In this document: in pieces, positions 1 through 9,620 of the stretch
Layout: every line of letters begins with the position of its first letter
Numbering within the stretch: the stretch's first letter is position 1
Source of the DNA: Bifidobacterium scaligerum
Lineage (GTDB): Bacteria; Actinomycetota; Actinomycetes; Actinomycetales; Bifidobacteriaceae
Assembly (NCBI RefSeq): GCF_002802865.1
Contig: NZ_PGLQ01000008.1
Location: 28,286-92,285 of the forward strand
Direction: 5' to 3'
DNA: 64,000 nucleotides
Program-made: the position numbers and the translations under genes
Notes under the pieces: model-generated
Seen by the model: only the letters and a program-made list of their open reading frames with translations
Told to the model about the DNA's origin: nothing
Database searches by the model: none

Positions 1-2
1 CT

Positions 3-539
3 GATTTCAAGGTGCAGGCCTTCCAGAACAACGAATTCCGCGAGGTGACCAAGGACGATGTACTCGGCCACTGGTCCCTGTTCTTCTTCTACCCGGCCGA
101 CTTCACGTTCGTGTGCCCCACCGAGCTTGAGGATCTGGCTAAGAATTACGCCAAGTTCAAGGAGATCGGCTGCGAGGTCTACTCCGTGTCCTGCGACACC
201 CACTTCGTACACAAGGCTTGGCATGACGCCAACGAGAAGATCGCCAAGATCGAATACCCGATGCTTGCCGATCCGACCGCCCTGTTGGCCCGCGACCTCG
301 ATACCTACAACGAGGCCGACGGCATGGCCGAGCGTGGCGACTTCATCGTGAACCCGGAGGGTAAGGTCGTGGCCTACGAGGTCATTTCCTCCAACGTGGG
401 CCGCAACGCCGAGGAGCTGCTGCGCCGCGTGCAGGCCTCCCAGTTCGTCTACGAGCACGGCGATCAGGTCTGCCCCGCCAACTGGACCCCGGGCGAAGAG
501 ACCATCGAGCCCAGCCTCGACCTCGTCGGCCAGCTGTGA
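3..539 (+). CDS. ahpC: AhpC-type 2-Cys peroxiredoxin, 5' end outside the window
   Basis: Alkyl hydroperoxide reductase subunit C, a cytosolic peroxidase that reduces H2O2 and organic peroxides with thiol electrons. The reading frame is open from the first bases, so the start codon lies upstream; only the first several residues seem to be missing. The peroxidatic cysteine is in FTFVCPTE and the resolving cysteine in the C-terminal DQVCPANW segment, the usual 2-Cys pair. The next gene, 82 bp downstream on the same strand, encodes a flavoprotein with a CATC motif and a second CxxC pair that is the obvious reductant. A hairpin terminator lies between them, so the second gene may also have its own promoter. 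Family assignment is secure. Confidence 0.96.
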   Translation, partial: DFKVQAFQNNEFREVTKDDVLGHWSLFFFYPADFTFVCPTELEDLAKNYAKFKEIGCEVYSVSCDTHFVHKAWHDANEKIAKIEYPMLADPTALLARDLDTYNEADGMAERGDFIVNPEGKVVAYEVISSNVGRNAEELLRRVQASQFVYEHGDQVCPANWTPGEETIEPSLDLVGQL

Positions 540-576
540 CGACGATAGCGTCGCGAGCGCCGCAGTAAGAAAACCG

Positions 577-603
577 GGCTCCCTCAATGAGGGAGCCTCC
601 TTT
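577..603 (+). terminator. intrinsic terminator after ahpC
   Basis: Perfect 9-bp stem (577-585 with 589-597) around a 3-nt loop, followed by a short T-rich run. It would end or attenuate ahpC transcription before the reductase gene. Confidence 0.75.
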
Positions 604-620
604 GTATAGAAAGCATCATC

Positions 621-2519
621 ATGACTCAAACCAACAACGATTTGTACGACGTCGTCGTCATCGGTGGGGGACCTGCGGGACTTACCGCTGGCCTATACCT
701 CGCCCGCGCTCGCTACCGTGTACTTGTCCTCGAAAAGGATGATTTCGGCGGTCAGATCACCATCACCAATGAAGTGGTGAACTATCCGGGCGTCGGCCGC
801 ACCACCGGCCGTGCGCTCACCCAGACCATGCGCCAGCAGGCCAAGGATTTCGGCGCCGAGTTCCTTTCCGCCGAGGCCACCGGGCTCGACGTTGATGGCG
901 ATATCAAAACCGTGCACACCTCGCGCGGCGATCTGAAGACTTTCGGCATTCTGATCGCCACCGGCGCTTCCCCGCGCAAGCTCGGCTTCGAGGGCGAGGC
1001 CGAATACGCCGGTCGCGGCGTGGCCTACTGCGCCACCTGTGATGGCGAGTTCTTCACCGGCAAGGAAGTGCTCGTGGTCGGCGGCGGTTTCGCGGCCGCC
1101 GAGGAATCCGTGTTCCTCACCAAGTATGCGTCCAAGGTCACTGTGCTGGTGCGCGAACCCGACTTCACCTGCGATGCTTCCGTGGCTGCCGAGGCCAAGA
1201 ACCATCCGAAGATCGACGTGCGCTACAACGTTGAGCTCAAGGGGGTCACCGCAGGTCAAGGCGGCTTGCGCGAGGCCACGATTCTCGACCGTACTACGGG
1301 CGAGACCGAAACCTGGAAGCCGGCCGACGGTGGCACGTTCGGAGTCTTCGTGTTCGCCGGTTACGTGCCCGCCACTGATCTGGTGCGCGGTGTGGTGGAC
1401 CTCGATGATCACGGCTATGTGGTCACGCACGGCTACTTGGAAACCTCGGTGCCCGGCGTCTACGCGGCCGGCGACCTGCGCGTCAAGAATCTGCGTCAGG
1501 TGGTCACCGCCACTGCTGACGGTGCCATCGCGGCCGTGGAACTGGAGCGTTACGCCAAGCAGATGAGCGAGAAAACCGGCTTGGTGCCGCCGCGTCCGAC
1601 CGCCTCCGCTTACGAACAGGCCGAAGCCGAGACTGCCGCCAAGACCGCGGCCGCCGGTACGTCACCGGCCCCCGCTCCGGCCAAGCGTAGCGCCGATGCC
1701 GCTGCGGCCGCGGCGCAAACCGCCAAGAAGCCCGGCGAACTGTTCTCTGCCGCCATCAAGCAGCAGCTCGGTGTGGTGTTCGGCCGTATGACGCGCCCGG
1801 TGACGCTGGCCCTGGAACTTGACAGCACTCCGCTTTCCGCGGAACTGCAAGGATTCATCGGTGAGATGGTCGCCTTGTCCGGCGGCAAGCTCAATTCGGT
1901 GGCAGTCGGGGCCGATGGGCTGATTACGGCAATTGATGGTGAGTCGGCGCTTGTGAACTTGGTAGTAGGGGAGCCGCTTGAGGTGACGCTGCCGAGCGAC
2001 GGCTCTGCGCTGACCGCCTATGGTTCGCTTGATGACTCCGGCCGCGCTGAGTTCGACGTGGCCGCGGCGCTGCCGCTCGCCCGTCCGGCCGTGCGTATCT
2101 GTACGGCTGGTGATGACGGCAAGCTCACCTTCACCGGTCTGGCTTTCCACGGTGTGCCGTCCGGTCACGAGTTCAACTCGTTCGTGCTCGGCCTCTACAA
2201 CGCGGCCGGTCCGGGCCAGCCGCTCGATGATGATCTGCGCGAACGTGCTGCGGCCATCGACAGTCCGCTTGACGTGATGATTCTGGTCTCCCTGACCTGC
2301 ACGATGTGTCCGGAAACCGTGCTCGCCTCGCAGCGCATCGCCTCGCTCAACCCGAACGTGCGCGCCGAAGCCTACGATGTCTCGCATTTCCCCGAGCTCA
2401 AGGACCAGTATGGTGCGATGAGCGTGCCCTGCATCGTGATCAACAAGTCCGACGGCAGCCAAACGGTGGAATTCGGCAAGAAGAGCATCCCGCAGATGCT
2501 CGATCTGCTGGGTGCGTAG
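621..2519 (+). CDS. fused thioredoxin reductase / AhpF-like flavoprotein with permuted domain order
   Basis: NAD(P)H-dependent FAD disulfide reductase expected to recharge AhpC. Residues 1 to about 320 are a complete thioredoxin reductase: the FAD GGGPAG motif near residue 15, the redox pair C137-A-T-C140, and a second nucleotide-binding GGG motif near residue 154. An Ala/Pro/Lys-rich linker (about 325-375) leads to a C-terminal region resembling the tandem thioredoxin-fold N-terminus of AhpF, with its active-site pair C560-T-M-C563 and a cis-Pro segment (SVPCIV). In enterobacterial AhpF the thioredoxin folds precede the reductase; here they follow it. The gene is often named trxB, but the fusion and the ahpC neighbour favour an AhpF role. 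The start ATG at 621 has no strong SD. Confidence 0.9.
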   Translation: MTQTNNDLYDVVVIGGGPAGLTAGLYLARARYRVLVLEKDDFGGQITITNEVVNYPGVGRTTGRALTQTMRQQAKDFGAEFLSAEATGLDVDGDIKTVHTSRGDLKTFGILIATGASPRKLGFEGEAEYAGRGVAYCATCDGEFFTGKEVLVVGGGFAAAEESVFLTKYASKVTVLVREPDFTCDASVAAEAKNHPKIDVRYNVELKGVTAGQGGLREATILDRTTGETETWKPADGGTFGVFVFAGYVPATDLVRGVVDLDDHGYVVTHGYLETSVPGVYAAGDLRVKNLRQVVTATADGAIAAVELERYAKQMSEKTGLVPPRPTASAYEQAEAETAAKTAAAGTSPAPAPAKRSADAAAAAAQTAKKPGELFSAAIKQQLGVVFGRMTRPVTLALELDSTPLSAELQGFIGEMVALSGGKLNSVAVGADGLITAIDGESALVNLVVGEPLEVTLPSDGSALTAYGSLDDSGRAEFDVAAALPLARPAVRICTAGDDGKLTFTGLAFHGVPSGHEFNSFVLGLYNAAGPGQPLDDDLRERAAAIDSPLDVMILVSLTCTMCPETVLASQRIASLNPNVRAEAYDVSHFPELKDQYGAMSVPCIVINKSDGSQTVEFGKKSIPQMLDLLGA

Positions 2520-2544
2520 GCATAGAGCTGAATAGCTAGCAGCA

Positions 2545-2582
2545 AAGGCCGCCCGGTCCTCGTATGAGAGCCGGGCGGCCTT
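2545..2582. terminator. bidirectional terminator between convergent genes
   Basis: A 12-bp perfect GC-rich stem (2545-2556 with 2571-2582) lies between the convergent reductase gene and the GH2 gene. It can serve both strands; the following T runs are short. Confidence 0.75.
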
Positions 2583-2631
2583 GACATGTGCCAAGCTAGG
2601 ATCGGAATGAGTAATCTACGCTAATGCGGCG

Positions 2632-5600
2632 TCACCTCGCTTCCTCGGACGTAGCTTCGCTGCGCGGGGCCGGGATACGAGCATCGCCGCGAACCTCGGT
2701 GATGGCCACGCACTTGCCTGCAGCGGACGTGAACGTGATCTTGATACGAGACGTGCGCACCATATCGAAGGAGTAGGTGGTTTCGTCACCGTTCGAGCTC
2801 ATCGAGGAGCCGGGCTTATCGCCGACCGTGGCATACACCCAAGCGGCATCGTTGGTCTGCTCAACCGGGTTGGAGGTCGCGGTCAGATGGCGTACCGGCT
2901 GCCAAGAGCCATCGGCGGCCAAGTAGTCCACCTCCACGGATTCGGGCAGCGCCACATCCTCACCATCCAAGCAGTAGTAGATGGTGAAGGAGTTGAGCAT
3001 GAACGGTTCCTCCTCGCCATAGCCGAAGCGGTACTCCAGCCAAGCGGTGTTGGACGGGTCGCCGACCGTGGACCAACGGTTCTTGAGGTTGTAGCCGACG
3101 CGCGGCGTGTAGGACACGATGCCGTCCATCAGCAGCGAAGCATCCTCTTGAGCCTTCGGATCCGGGTTCGTGTAGGAGGCGCGCACCTGCGGATACACGT
3201 CGTTGCGGTAGGAGAACAGATCGCGATTCTGCACGTAGTCATCGGTTACGCGCACATGAGCCACAGCCTGCTGTTCCAAACCTTCCACATCACCCAGCAC
3301 GGTGAATTCACCGGCGTGACTATACAGCGAAGCCTCAGGCTTGGCCCATGTCACCGCACGCTGCTCCTTGGCGCCATCAGACCAGTGGACGGTTACCTCG
3401 GGAGCAGTCTCGCCCACGAGCGGCTCGATGCCGGTAATGGTGTCCAACGCCACGGACTGCACCTCACTCACTTCAACAACCTGCACCTTGACGCTCACAT
3501 CCAGGTCGAAGCGAGTCACTGTACCGGCAACGCTCACTTCGCCAGCGTGACCGTAGGCGGCAGCCGGCACGGTTTCCCATGCGACCGGCAGCGGCGCGGC
3601 AACGCCGTGATCGAAGTTAACGATGACGGTGGCCGGCAATGTGGGCGCAGTGCCCGCCATTGTACGTACGGCAGGAACCTGAACGTCGGCCGGCTGCTTC
3701 GGCTCAGTACCCTCGGCAACGGTTACGATGGCCGGCGTACTGGTCTTGGAGACCCCACCATACGTAACGGTGGCAGTGATGTTCGCCGTGCCGGACAGGC
3801 GACCGGTGACGATGCCGCTGCAGTCCACGCCGGCCACGGATTCGTCGCTGGAAGCAAACGTGATTGCGGCTTCGCTGCCCTCGCCCAGCTCGATGGCTGC
3901 ACCGGTCTCATCGGTGGCGGACACCGCAAGATCGGTGGTTTCATCCTCGGCCAACGTGAAGGTAGGCGGCACCAAGGTGACTTCGGCAACCGGAGCCGGC
4001 GGCACATCCAGATCAAGCGCGTACGCGGCATGCTGTTCGCCGTCCTCAGAGGTGACGCGAATCACGTAGGAGCCGTACGGATAGTTGAGCGGCGGCACCA
4101 CGTATGCCACGGCATTGTTGGCGGCCTCAACACTGATTGCCGGGGCGCCAGCAGTGTAGGCGCGGTGCAGCATAGCGCGATGCTGATCGTCGAACTCGAC
4201 CGGCTTGCCATCCACCAGAACCTGAGTCAGATCGGTGGTGTCGTGGGCAGTGGTCTCGCCATCGGTCAGGCGCACACTGACGGTGGTCGGCAGCTCGTAG
4301 CCTTCGACAGTACCGTTCAGCACCACCGTGCCGGCCTTGTTCCAATCGACCTCGGCGGCATCCCAAGCCACTGGTGCATCGACGGCACTGCCATCGTCAA
4401 AGACAACCAGAGCCTTGGCCGGCAAGGTGGGCGCAGCACCAACCGGGGCGGCCAGTGAAGCCGGGCGGGCGGCAACCGGGTGGGTCACGGTCACCGTTGC
4501 GTTGACCGGCAGTCCTGCGGCCTCGCCGGTGACGGTGAACGATTGTGCACCTGACTTGGCTGTAGCATCAGCCACAGCGCTTTGCAGTTCGGCATCCTGC
4601 CAAGTCACGGCAGTCTCGGCCGTGGTGTTATCAGCCTTGAGTACGGTGACGGTCTGCGGCAGCACCGGGGTTTCTCCTGCACGGACACGGACAGCCACGC
4701 CGCGGGCTTCCAACGCGTCGGCGTCGGCGGTCAGACCCTCGGTGATGAACACGTTCACGGTGTCAGCCTTCAATCCCTTGGCGGTGGCGGTCACACGGAT
4801 TGGCTTGCCGGAGCCATCGGAAGCCACGATGGCGAGCACCTTGCCGGAGTATGCGGAGTGCATGGGGGACTGCAACGGTTCGGTGTTGGCCTGGTAGCCG
4901 TTGTCTGTGCCGAGCAGACGGCCATGTTCCACGTGGAACGTCAGCTCGTTGTTGGCGCGCGGCACAATCACTCCGGCATCATCGATCACATCGGCTTCGA
5001 TGAAGCTCAGGTCGTGGCCGTCGCCGTCGATGACGTGGCGGTCCGGGATGAGCTTGATGCCGGCCGGAGCTCCGGCGGTGGCGATGGAGTCGCGGGCCAC
5101 CACATTGCCGACCTTGTCATAGGCCACAACCTCGACCGTGCCCGGCTCGAACGGCACTTCCCACTGCAGGGTGAGCTGCTTGGGCTCGTTGCCGTTCTTC
5201 TGATAGCGGTATTCGAACGGCTTGTCCGCATACTTGTTGCTCAGATGGAAGGTGGCCTGATGCGATTCGAACTCACGCTTGCCCAGGGATTTGCCGTTGA
5301 GGAACAGTTCGGCGGAAGCGGCATTGGTGTACGCCCACACCGCCACGGATTCGCCCTGCTCCCAGTTCCAGTGCGGCAACAGGTGCACGACCGGAGCATC
5401 ATCCGGGTCGGTCCACAACGCCTTGTACAGCCACCACGGGTTTTTCGGGAAGCCGGCTGTATCCACCATGCCGTAGTAGGAGCGCAACGGAGCCAGCACC
5501 GTGCCGTCGGATTCCGGCATATCCGGCTTGTTCCAGTAGAAGTTGGAGATGTACGGAGCGGGTTCGCCGATGTAGTCGAAGCCGGTCCAGGCGAATTCGC

Positions 5601-7332
5601 CCACGTTGAACTCAAGGTTCACCAGACGGTCGAACGCGATGTCGAGAGGGTAGCCGCGGTTGGTGGTCACGTTGTAGTCGGAGATTTCGTAGGTGTCTTC
5701 CTTCCACGGCTGGCGGCCTTTGGCGAACGGGTAGTCGCGGCCGCGCAGCTGCCATTCGTCGGTGAGGATCGTCGGGTGCACGTAGAAGCCGCGGCATGGC
5801 GTGCAGTTGCCGGATTCGGAGTTCAGAATCACATCGTTCGGATGCTTCTCATGCACCTGCTCCATTTGGTCGCGGTTGATGTAGGAGTAGCCGCGCACAT
5901 CCATCTGTTCGTGGATCTTGTTGCCGATGCCGTCGATGCCCTTGGACAGGTACGAGGCGTCATTCACAGAGTTCGGACGGGTCGGGTCCAGCAGATGGCA
6001 GCGCCGGGTCAGGTCAGCGGCGATCGGAATCTCGCTCTCCTGCCAGGCCACCTCGTTGCCCATGCCCCACATGAACACGGCCGGCTCGTTGCGGTCGCGA
6101 AGAATCATGGCGGCCAAGTCTTCCGGATAATCCTGGGCGAAGTAGTTGGAGTAGTCGTTGCGGTTCTTCGGAGCGGTCCACATGTCGGTAAGCTCTTCGA
6201 GCAGCAGGAAGCCCATGCGGCTGCACTCCTCGGCCCACACCTTGGAACATGGGTTGTGCGAGGTGCGGATGGCGTTCACGCCGGCATCCTGCAGAATCTC
6301 GAGCTGACGGACCACGGCGCGGCGGTAGGTGGCGGCACCCAGGGAGCCGAGATCATGATGCATACACATGCCGAGGGCGCGCATGTTCACACCGTTAAGA
6401 AACAGGCCGCGCTGCGGGTCAAGGATGATCCAACGCAGACCAAACTTGGTTTCAGTGGTGTCTGCGGCATTGCTGCTGGTGTCGAGCACGGTGGTGCGCA
6501 GGGTGTACTGATATGGGTCGGCGGTGCTCCACAGGTGCGGATTGAGAACCGAGAGCGTGGTGGAGAAGCGGTTTGGCGCTTCCGCGGTATCGTAAGCGCT
6601 GGCGGCTTCGGTGGTGTCCGGGGTGTTCGCGGGTACGATGACCTTGTCATCGCCTACGGCGACGATATTGCCGTTCGCGTCCAGGATTTCCTGACGCAGA
6701 GTGACGGTTGCATTGGCGTCGGTACCATTGGCCACGGTGGTGGAGATGATCACAGTGGCATGATCATCCTTGATGTCTTCCTCAAGTGTCGGGGTGGTGA
6801 TCTGGGTGCCGAAGCGGGCCACATGCACCGGGTCGGCCACGGTCAGTGTTACGTCGCGGTACAGGCCGGCGCCGGCATACCAGCGGGAACTCGGCTCCTC
6901 GTTGTTGGTGCGCACGGTGAGCACGTTGACCTCGCCGGGCTTGATCTTGCCAGTCAGGTCAACCGCGAAGTTGGTGTAGCCGTAGTGATGCTCGGCGAGC
7001 TTCTCGCCATTGAGCCAGATTTCGGCGCGGTCCATGGCGCCGTCGAAGTCCAGGGTCACGTACTTGCCGGCGAGCTCGGCCGGAGCGGTGAACGTCTTGC
7101 GGTACCAGCCCTCGCCCACCTTCAGATAGCCCACGGTGGCGCGTGCGTTGCGGGAGAACTTGCCTTCCACGCCGTAATCATGGGGCAGATTGACCTTGCG
7201 CCAGTCGGAGTCGTCGAATTCTGGGCGTTCGGCGCCGTTTGGTGTGCCGCGGAAGAACCGCCAGCCTGAGTTGAAGTTGTTGGAGCGTCCGGTGAGCACC
7301 TCTTCGGCTGCCGGGCGATTGCTTGTTGTCAT
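2632..7332 (-). CDS. very large GH2 beta-galactosidase-type glycosidase with Ig-like domains
   Basis: Glycoside hydrolase family 2 enzyme, most likely acting on beta-galactosides. Domains by rough residue: sugar-binding jelly roll 17-175, GH2 Ig-like domain 180-310, TIM barrel 315-620, a DUF4982-like segment near 640-720 and a GH2 C-terminal-like domain to about 860. Four Big_4-like modules follow (about 878-950, 955-1020, 1211-1285, 1290-1365) plus a Big_2-like module (1116-1204), ending in an F5/8-type C (CBM32-like) fold from about 1368. The acid/base Glu is in GMGNEVAW (about 427) and the nucleophile Glu in NSESGN (about 505). There is no signal peptide or LPXTG anchor, so it is predicted cytoplasmic, which is odd for a binding-module-rich enzyme. 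The RBS GGAGG at 7340-7344 supports the start. It diverges from sugar symporters sharing its operator. Exact substrate unknown. Confidence 0.92.
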   Translation of the reverse strand: MTTSNRPAAEEVLTGRSNNFNSGWRFFRGTPNGAERPEFDDSDWRKVNLPHDYGVEGKFSRNARATVGYLKVGEGWYRKTFTAPAELAGKYVTLDFDGAMDRAEIWLNGEKLAEHHYGYTNFAVDLTGKIKPGEVNVLTVRTNNEEPSSRWYAGAGLYRDVTLTVADPVHVARFGTQITTPTLEEDIKDDHATVIISTTVANGTDANATVTLRQEILDANGNIVAVGDDKVIVPANTPDTTEAASAYDTAEAPNRFSTTLSVLNPHLWSTADPYQYTLRTTVLDTSSNAADTTETKFGLRWIILDPQRGLFLNGVNMRALGMCMHHDLGSLGAATYRRAVVRQLEILQDAGVNAIRTSHNPCSKVWAEECSRMGFLLLEELTDMWTAPKNRNDYSNYFAQDYPEDLAAMILRDRNEPAVFMWGMGNEVAWQESEIPIAADLTRRCHLLDPTRPNSVNDASYLSKGIDGIGNKIHEQMDVRGYSYINRDQMEQVHEKHPNDVILNSESGNCTPCRGFYVHPTILTDEWQLRGRDYPFAKGRQPWKEDTYEISDYNVTTNRGYPLDIAFDRLVNLEFNVGEFAWTGFDYIGEPAPYISNFYWNKPDMPESDGTVLAPLRSYYGMVDTAGFPKNPWWLYKALWTDPDDAPVVHLLPHWNWEQGESVAVWAYTNAASAELFLNGKSLGKREFESHQATFHLSNKYADKPFEYRYQKNGNEPKQLTLQWEVPFEPGTVEVVAYDKVGNVVARDSIATAGAPAGIKLIPDRHVIDGDGHDLSFIEADVIDDAGVIVPRANNELTFHVEHGRLLGTDNGYQANTEPLQSPMHSAYSGKVLAIVASDGSGKPIRVTATAKGLKADTVNVFITEGLTADADALEARGVAVRVRAGETPVLPQTVTVLKADNTTAETAVTWQDAELQSAVADATAKSGAQSFTVTGEAAGLPVNATVTVTHPVAARPASLAAPVGAAPTLPAKALVVFDDGSAVDAPVAWDAAEVDWNKAGTVVLNGTVEGYELPTTVSVRLTDGETTAHDTTDLTQVLVDGKPVEFDDQHRAMLHRAYTAGAPAISVEAANNAVAYVVPPLNYPYGSYVIRVTSEDGEQHAAYALDLDVPPAPVAEVTLVPPTFTLAEDETTDLAVSATDETGAAIELGEGSEAAITFASSDESVAGVDCSGIVTGRLSGTANITATVTYGGVSKTSTPAIVTVAEGTEPKQPADVQVPAVRTMAGTAPTLPATVIVNFDHGVAAPLPVAWETVPAAAYGHAGEVSVAGTVTRFDLDVSVKVQVVEVSEVQSVALDTITGIEPLVGETAPEVTVHWSDGAKEQRAVTWAKPEASLYSHAGEFTVLGDVEGLEQQAVAHVRVTDDYVQNRDLFSYRNDVYPQVRASYTNPDPKAQEDASLLMDGIVSYTPRVGYNLKNRWSTVGDPSNTAWLEYRFGYGEEEPFMLNSFTIYYCLDGEDVALPESVEVDYLAADGSWQPVRHLTATSNPVEQTNDAAWVYATVGDKPGSSMSSNGDETTYSFDMVRTSRIKITFTSAAGKCVAITEVRGDARIPAPRSEATSEEAR

Positions 7333-7484
7333 CGTAAGACCTCCATGCCTTGGATGATGTGGTGAGTGGTTTCTTGGCTCCTGCGTCGGGGCTGATCAAT
7401 CGAAACGTGTGACTCTGGCTTCTTCAGTGATGATGTTCAGTGAGGAGTCCAGGGGAGTTCGTCTTTGACGAAACACATCATAAC

Positions 7485-7500
7485 ATCTCAACGATAAGAT
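7485..7500. promoter_or_regulatory. LacI-family operator candidate 1
   Basis: A 16-bp imperfect palindrome centred on CG, fitting ATCTTAWCGWTAAGAT with 12 of 16 positions symmetric. It lies 153 bp upstream of the GH2 start in the divergent promoter region. The LacI protein at 11459 is the likely reader (inference). Confidence 0.6.
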
Positions 7501-7553
7501 TGTGAACAAATCACGGTTTTGACGGGATTCAAAACGCCGTATATGGTGCATAA

Positions 7554-7569
7554 ATCTTAACGATGATAG
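7554..7569. promoter_or_regulatory. LacI-family operator candidate 2 (weak right half)
   Basis: The left half ATCTTAACGAT matches the shared motif exactly, but the right half is degenerate. Centre-to-centre distance to candidate 1 is 69 bp. It lies upstream of the first symporter. Confidence 0.45.
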
Positions 7570-7690
7570 AGTTTGAGGCAGCACAACCAAGCGGCGTGTC
7601 GCGATGGCGCGAATACGCCGAGGCAATCTTGAGATCGTACCGACCGGAGACACGGTGCCGTGTTCGGCCGTTTGAGGAAGGAGCGTGACG

Positions 7691-9292
7691 ATGCCACGAG
7701 CGAACAACGGCAACAATCGTATTCATTGTGCCACTACGGCATCTGAAGCGGTGGATGCCGCCTTGTCATGGAAGTCCAAACTCGGTTACGCCACATTCTC
7801 GCTGTCGTATGTGATGCAGACGATGATCGTGACCTGGCAGATGTTCTATTTCACCACGTTCCTCAACGTATCGATGGCCGTCACCGCAGTGCTCATCGCC
7901 ACAGGCAAGATCGTCGCCTCGGTGATCGGCCCGGTGTGGGGCTACATCTCCGACCGCATGTACCACAATGCGCTCGGCCGCCGCTTCGGCCGCCGTCGCT
8001 CGATTCTGATCTTCGCCATCCCCGCGAACTTCGTGTTCTATCTGCTGTTGTGGATCCCCAACCTGCCGATAGCCGTCTACTTCTTCGCCAATCTGCTGTA
8101 CTGGGCGTTCTTCGCCGGTATCACCACCGTGCAGTACGGCTTGCCCAGCGAAATGACCGAGAACCCAAGCCAGCGCGCGCAGCTCGTAGGCGTCAATCAG
8201 ATCGCCGGTGCCATCGGCGGCACCTTCCTCTCGGTGCTCAACGTGTACCTGTTCACTATCTGGGGCAAGGACAACTGGGAATCGTACTTCAACATGGCGT
8301 TGCTGTACGGCATCATCGGCACCGCAGTGCTGGTGCTGGGCTTCCTATCGATTCAGGAGCGTCCGTTTGATGAATCCACCAACGTGGCTTCCGCCGACGG
8401 GGCTGCCGGCGATGGCGGCGAGACACACATCGGTGTCGGCAAGCGGTTGGTTTCGGTGGTGTGGAACTTCCTTTCGGTGCTGAAGGTCAAGGAATTCCGC
8501 AACTATCTTGGTTTGTACCTGTCGGAGGAGATGTTCCGTACGGTGCGCGGCACGCTGAATACCTACTTCGTGATTTTCGTGCTGCTGCTCGATCCACAGA
8601 CCGTTTCGCTCGCCACAGGCGTCAACCTGCTGTTCGGCATCGCGTGCGTCGGCTTCTTCATCTGGATTACCGCGAGAATCGGCGGTCCGCGCGCCTACCG
8701 ACTGGGTGGCATCGAAGTGATTTTCGTATTCTTGGCCATGTTTATGCTGGCGATGGTTGCAAGTCACATCCCAGCCGGCACACGCGCGGTGCTCTACATC
8801 GGCCTTGGCCTGTTCATGAACTTCGGCATCACCGGCGTGGTGAACGCTACGCAGTACACGTATACGTTCATCCCGGATGTGGATGAGATCATCACCTCGA
8901 AACGTCGAGAAGGGCAATATGCCGCCATTAATTCGACCATCGACGACATCTTCTCCTCCGCGGAAACGATTGTGATTGGCCTGGTCTTGGAGGCGACTGG
9001 ATTTGTGGAAGGCGCGCAATCACAGCCGCCGCAGACGGTGTTCGCGCTGGCGTGCTTGTTCTCGTTCGTGCCGATTGTGATCTGCCTTGTCGGCATTGTC
9101 TTTACATACCGATTGAAGCTCAACCGCGAGAATCATGAGCTGCTGCTCGATGAAATCGATCGATTACGCGCCGGTGGGTCGATGGATGATGTGACGCCGG
9201 AGACGCGCGCGTTAGTCGAAAGTCTGACTGGTATGCCCTATGAGCAATGCTGGGGCCATAACAACGTGATCAATGTAACGCATAAAGGCTGA
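7691..9292 (+). CDS. GPH-family sugar:cation symporter, paralog 1
   Basis: About 533-aa major-facilitator-type permease of the glycoside-pentoside-hexuronide:cation symporter family, with about 12 hydrophobic helices. It carries the family loop PVWGYISDRMY followed by a basic GRRFGRRRS stretch between helices 2 and 3. It probably imports the disaccharide or galactoside cleaved by the divergent GH2 enzyme. The start ATG at 7691 is chosen because AGGAAGGAG (7675-7683) is 7 nt upstream; an in-frame GTG at 7685 lies too close to that RBS. The C-terminal tail ends in PYEQCWGHNNVINV, nearly identical to the tail of the next transporter gene, so the two are paralogs. Substrate inferred from context only. 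Confidence 0.9.
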   Translation: MPRANNGNNRIHCATTASEAVDAALSWKSKLGYATFSLSYVMQTMIVTWQMFYFTTFLNVSMAVTAVLIATGKIVASVIGPVWGYISDRMYHNALGRRFGRRRSILIFAIPANFVFYLLLWIPNLPIAVYFFANLLYWAFFAGITTVQYGLPSEMTENPSQRAQLVGVNQIAGAIGGTFLSVLNVYLFTIWGKDNWESYFNMALLYGIIGTAVLVLGFLSIQERPFDESTNVASADGAAGDGGETHIGVGKRLVSVVWNFLSVLKVKEFRNYLGLYLSEEMFRTVRGTLNTYFVIFVLLLDPQTVSLATGVNLLFGIACVGFFIWITARIGGPRAYRLGGIEVIFVFLAMFMLAMVASHIPAGTRAVLYIGLGLFMNFGITGVVNATQYTYTFIPDVDEIITSKRREGQYAAINSTIDDIFSSAETIVIGLVLEATGFVEGAQSQPPQTVFALACLFSFVPIVICLVGIVFTYRLKLNRENHELLLDEIDRLRAGGSMDDVTPETRALVESLTGMPYEQCWGHNNVINVTHKG

Positions 9293-9325
9293 GCGTTGAG
9301 CACTGTGCATGCGCACGTTTCGTCT

Positions 9326-9355
9326 AGCTCCCCTTCGCCGAGGGGGAGCTTTTTA
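9326..9355 (+). terminator. intrinsic terminator after symporter 1
   Basis: An 8-bp stem AGCTCCCC / GGGGAGCT (9326-9333 with 9343-9350) is followed directly by TTTTATT. The two symporter genes are therefore likely separate transcription units. Confidence 0.85.
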
Positions 9356-9416
9356 TTGTGCTGCTGATGTATTCGCAGGTATGTTGCCAGTTGCGACACG
9401 CCATAATCGCAAAATA

Positions 9417-9432
9417 ATCTCATCGATAAGAT
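9417..9432. promoter_or_regulatory. LacI-family operator candidate 3 (best palindrome)
   Basis: ATCTCATCGATAAGAT is symmetric at 14 of 16 positions. With candidate 4 it brackets the promoter region of the second symporter, about 190 bp before its start. Confidence 0.65.
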
Positions 9433-9483
9433 TTGTGATATGGTTTGTTTTGCAAACATCAAGAAATGAAATCGAGCTTCAAA

Positions 9484-9499
9484 ATCTTAACGATAAGGT
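9484..9499. promoter_or_regulatory. LacI-family operator candidate 4
   Basis: ATCTTAACGATAAGGT is the copy closest to the consensus. It is 67 bp centre-to-centre from candidate 3, close to the 69-bp spacing of candidates 1 and 2, as expected if two sites are bridged by a looping tetramer (inference). Confidence 0.65.
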
Positions 9500-9620
9500 T
9501 TTTGAAGTAGATGAGCCGGGAATGGACGGCGAAGTCCCCCACCCGGGAAGCAGCTCCGTATGAATGGCCCTGCGCCGTGCCTCATCGCATCGATTTCTAT
9601 TGGAGAATAGGAGAAATCCA

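Noticed and set aside
4582..7269. 895-codon frame on the plus strand opposite the GH2 gene
   Set aside because: It is antisense to a clearly conserved GH2 enzyme, has no family signal and results from high GC third positions.
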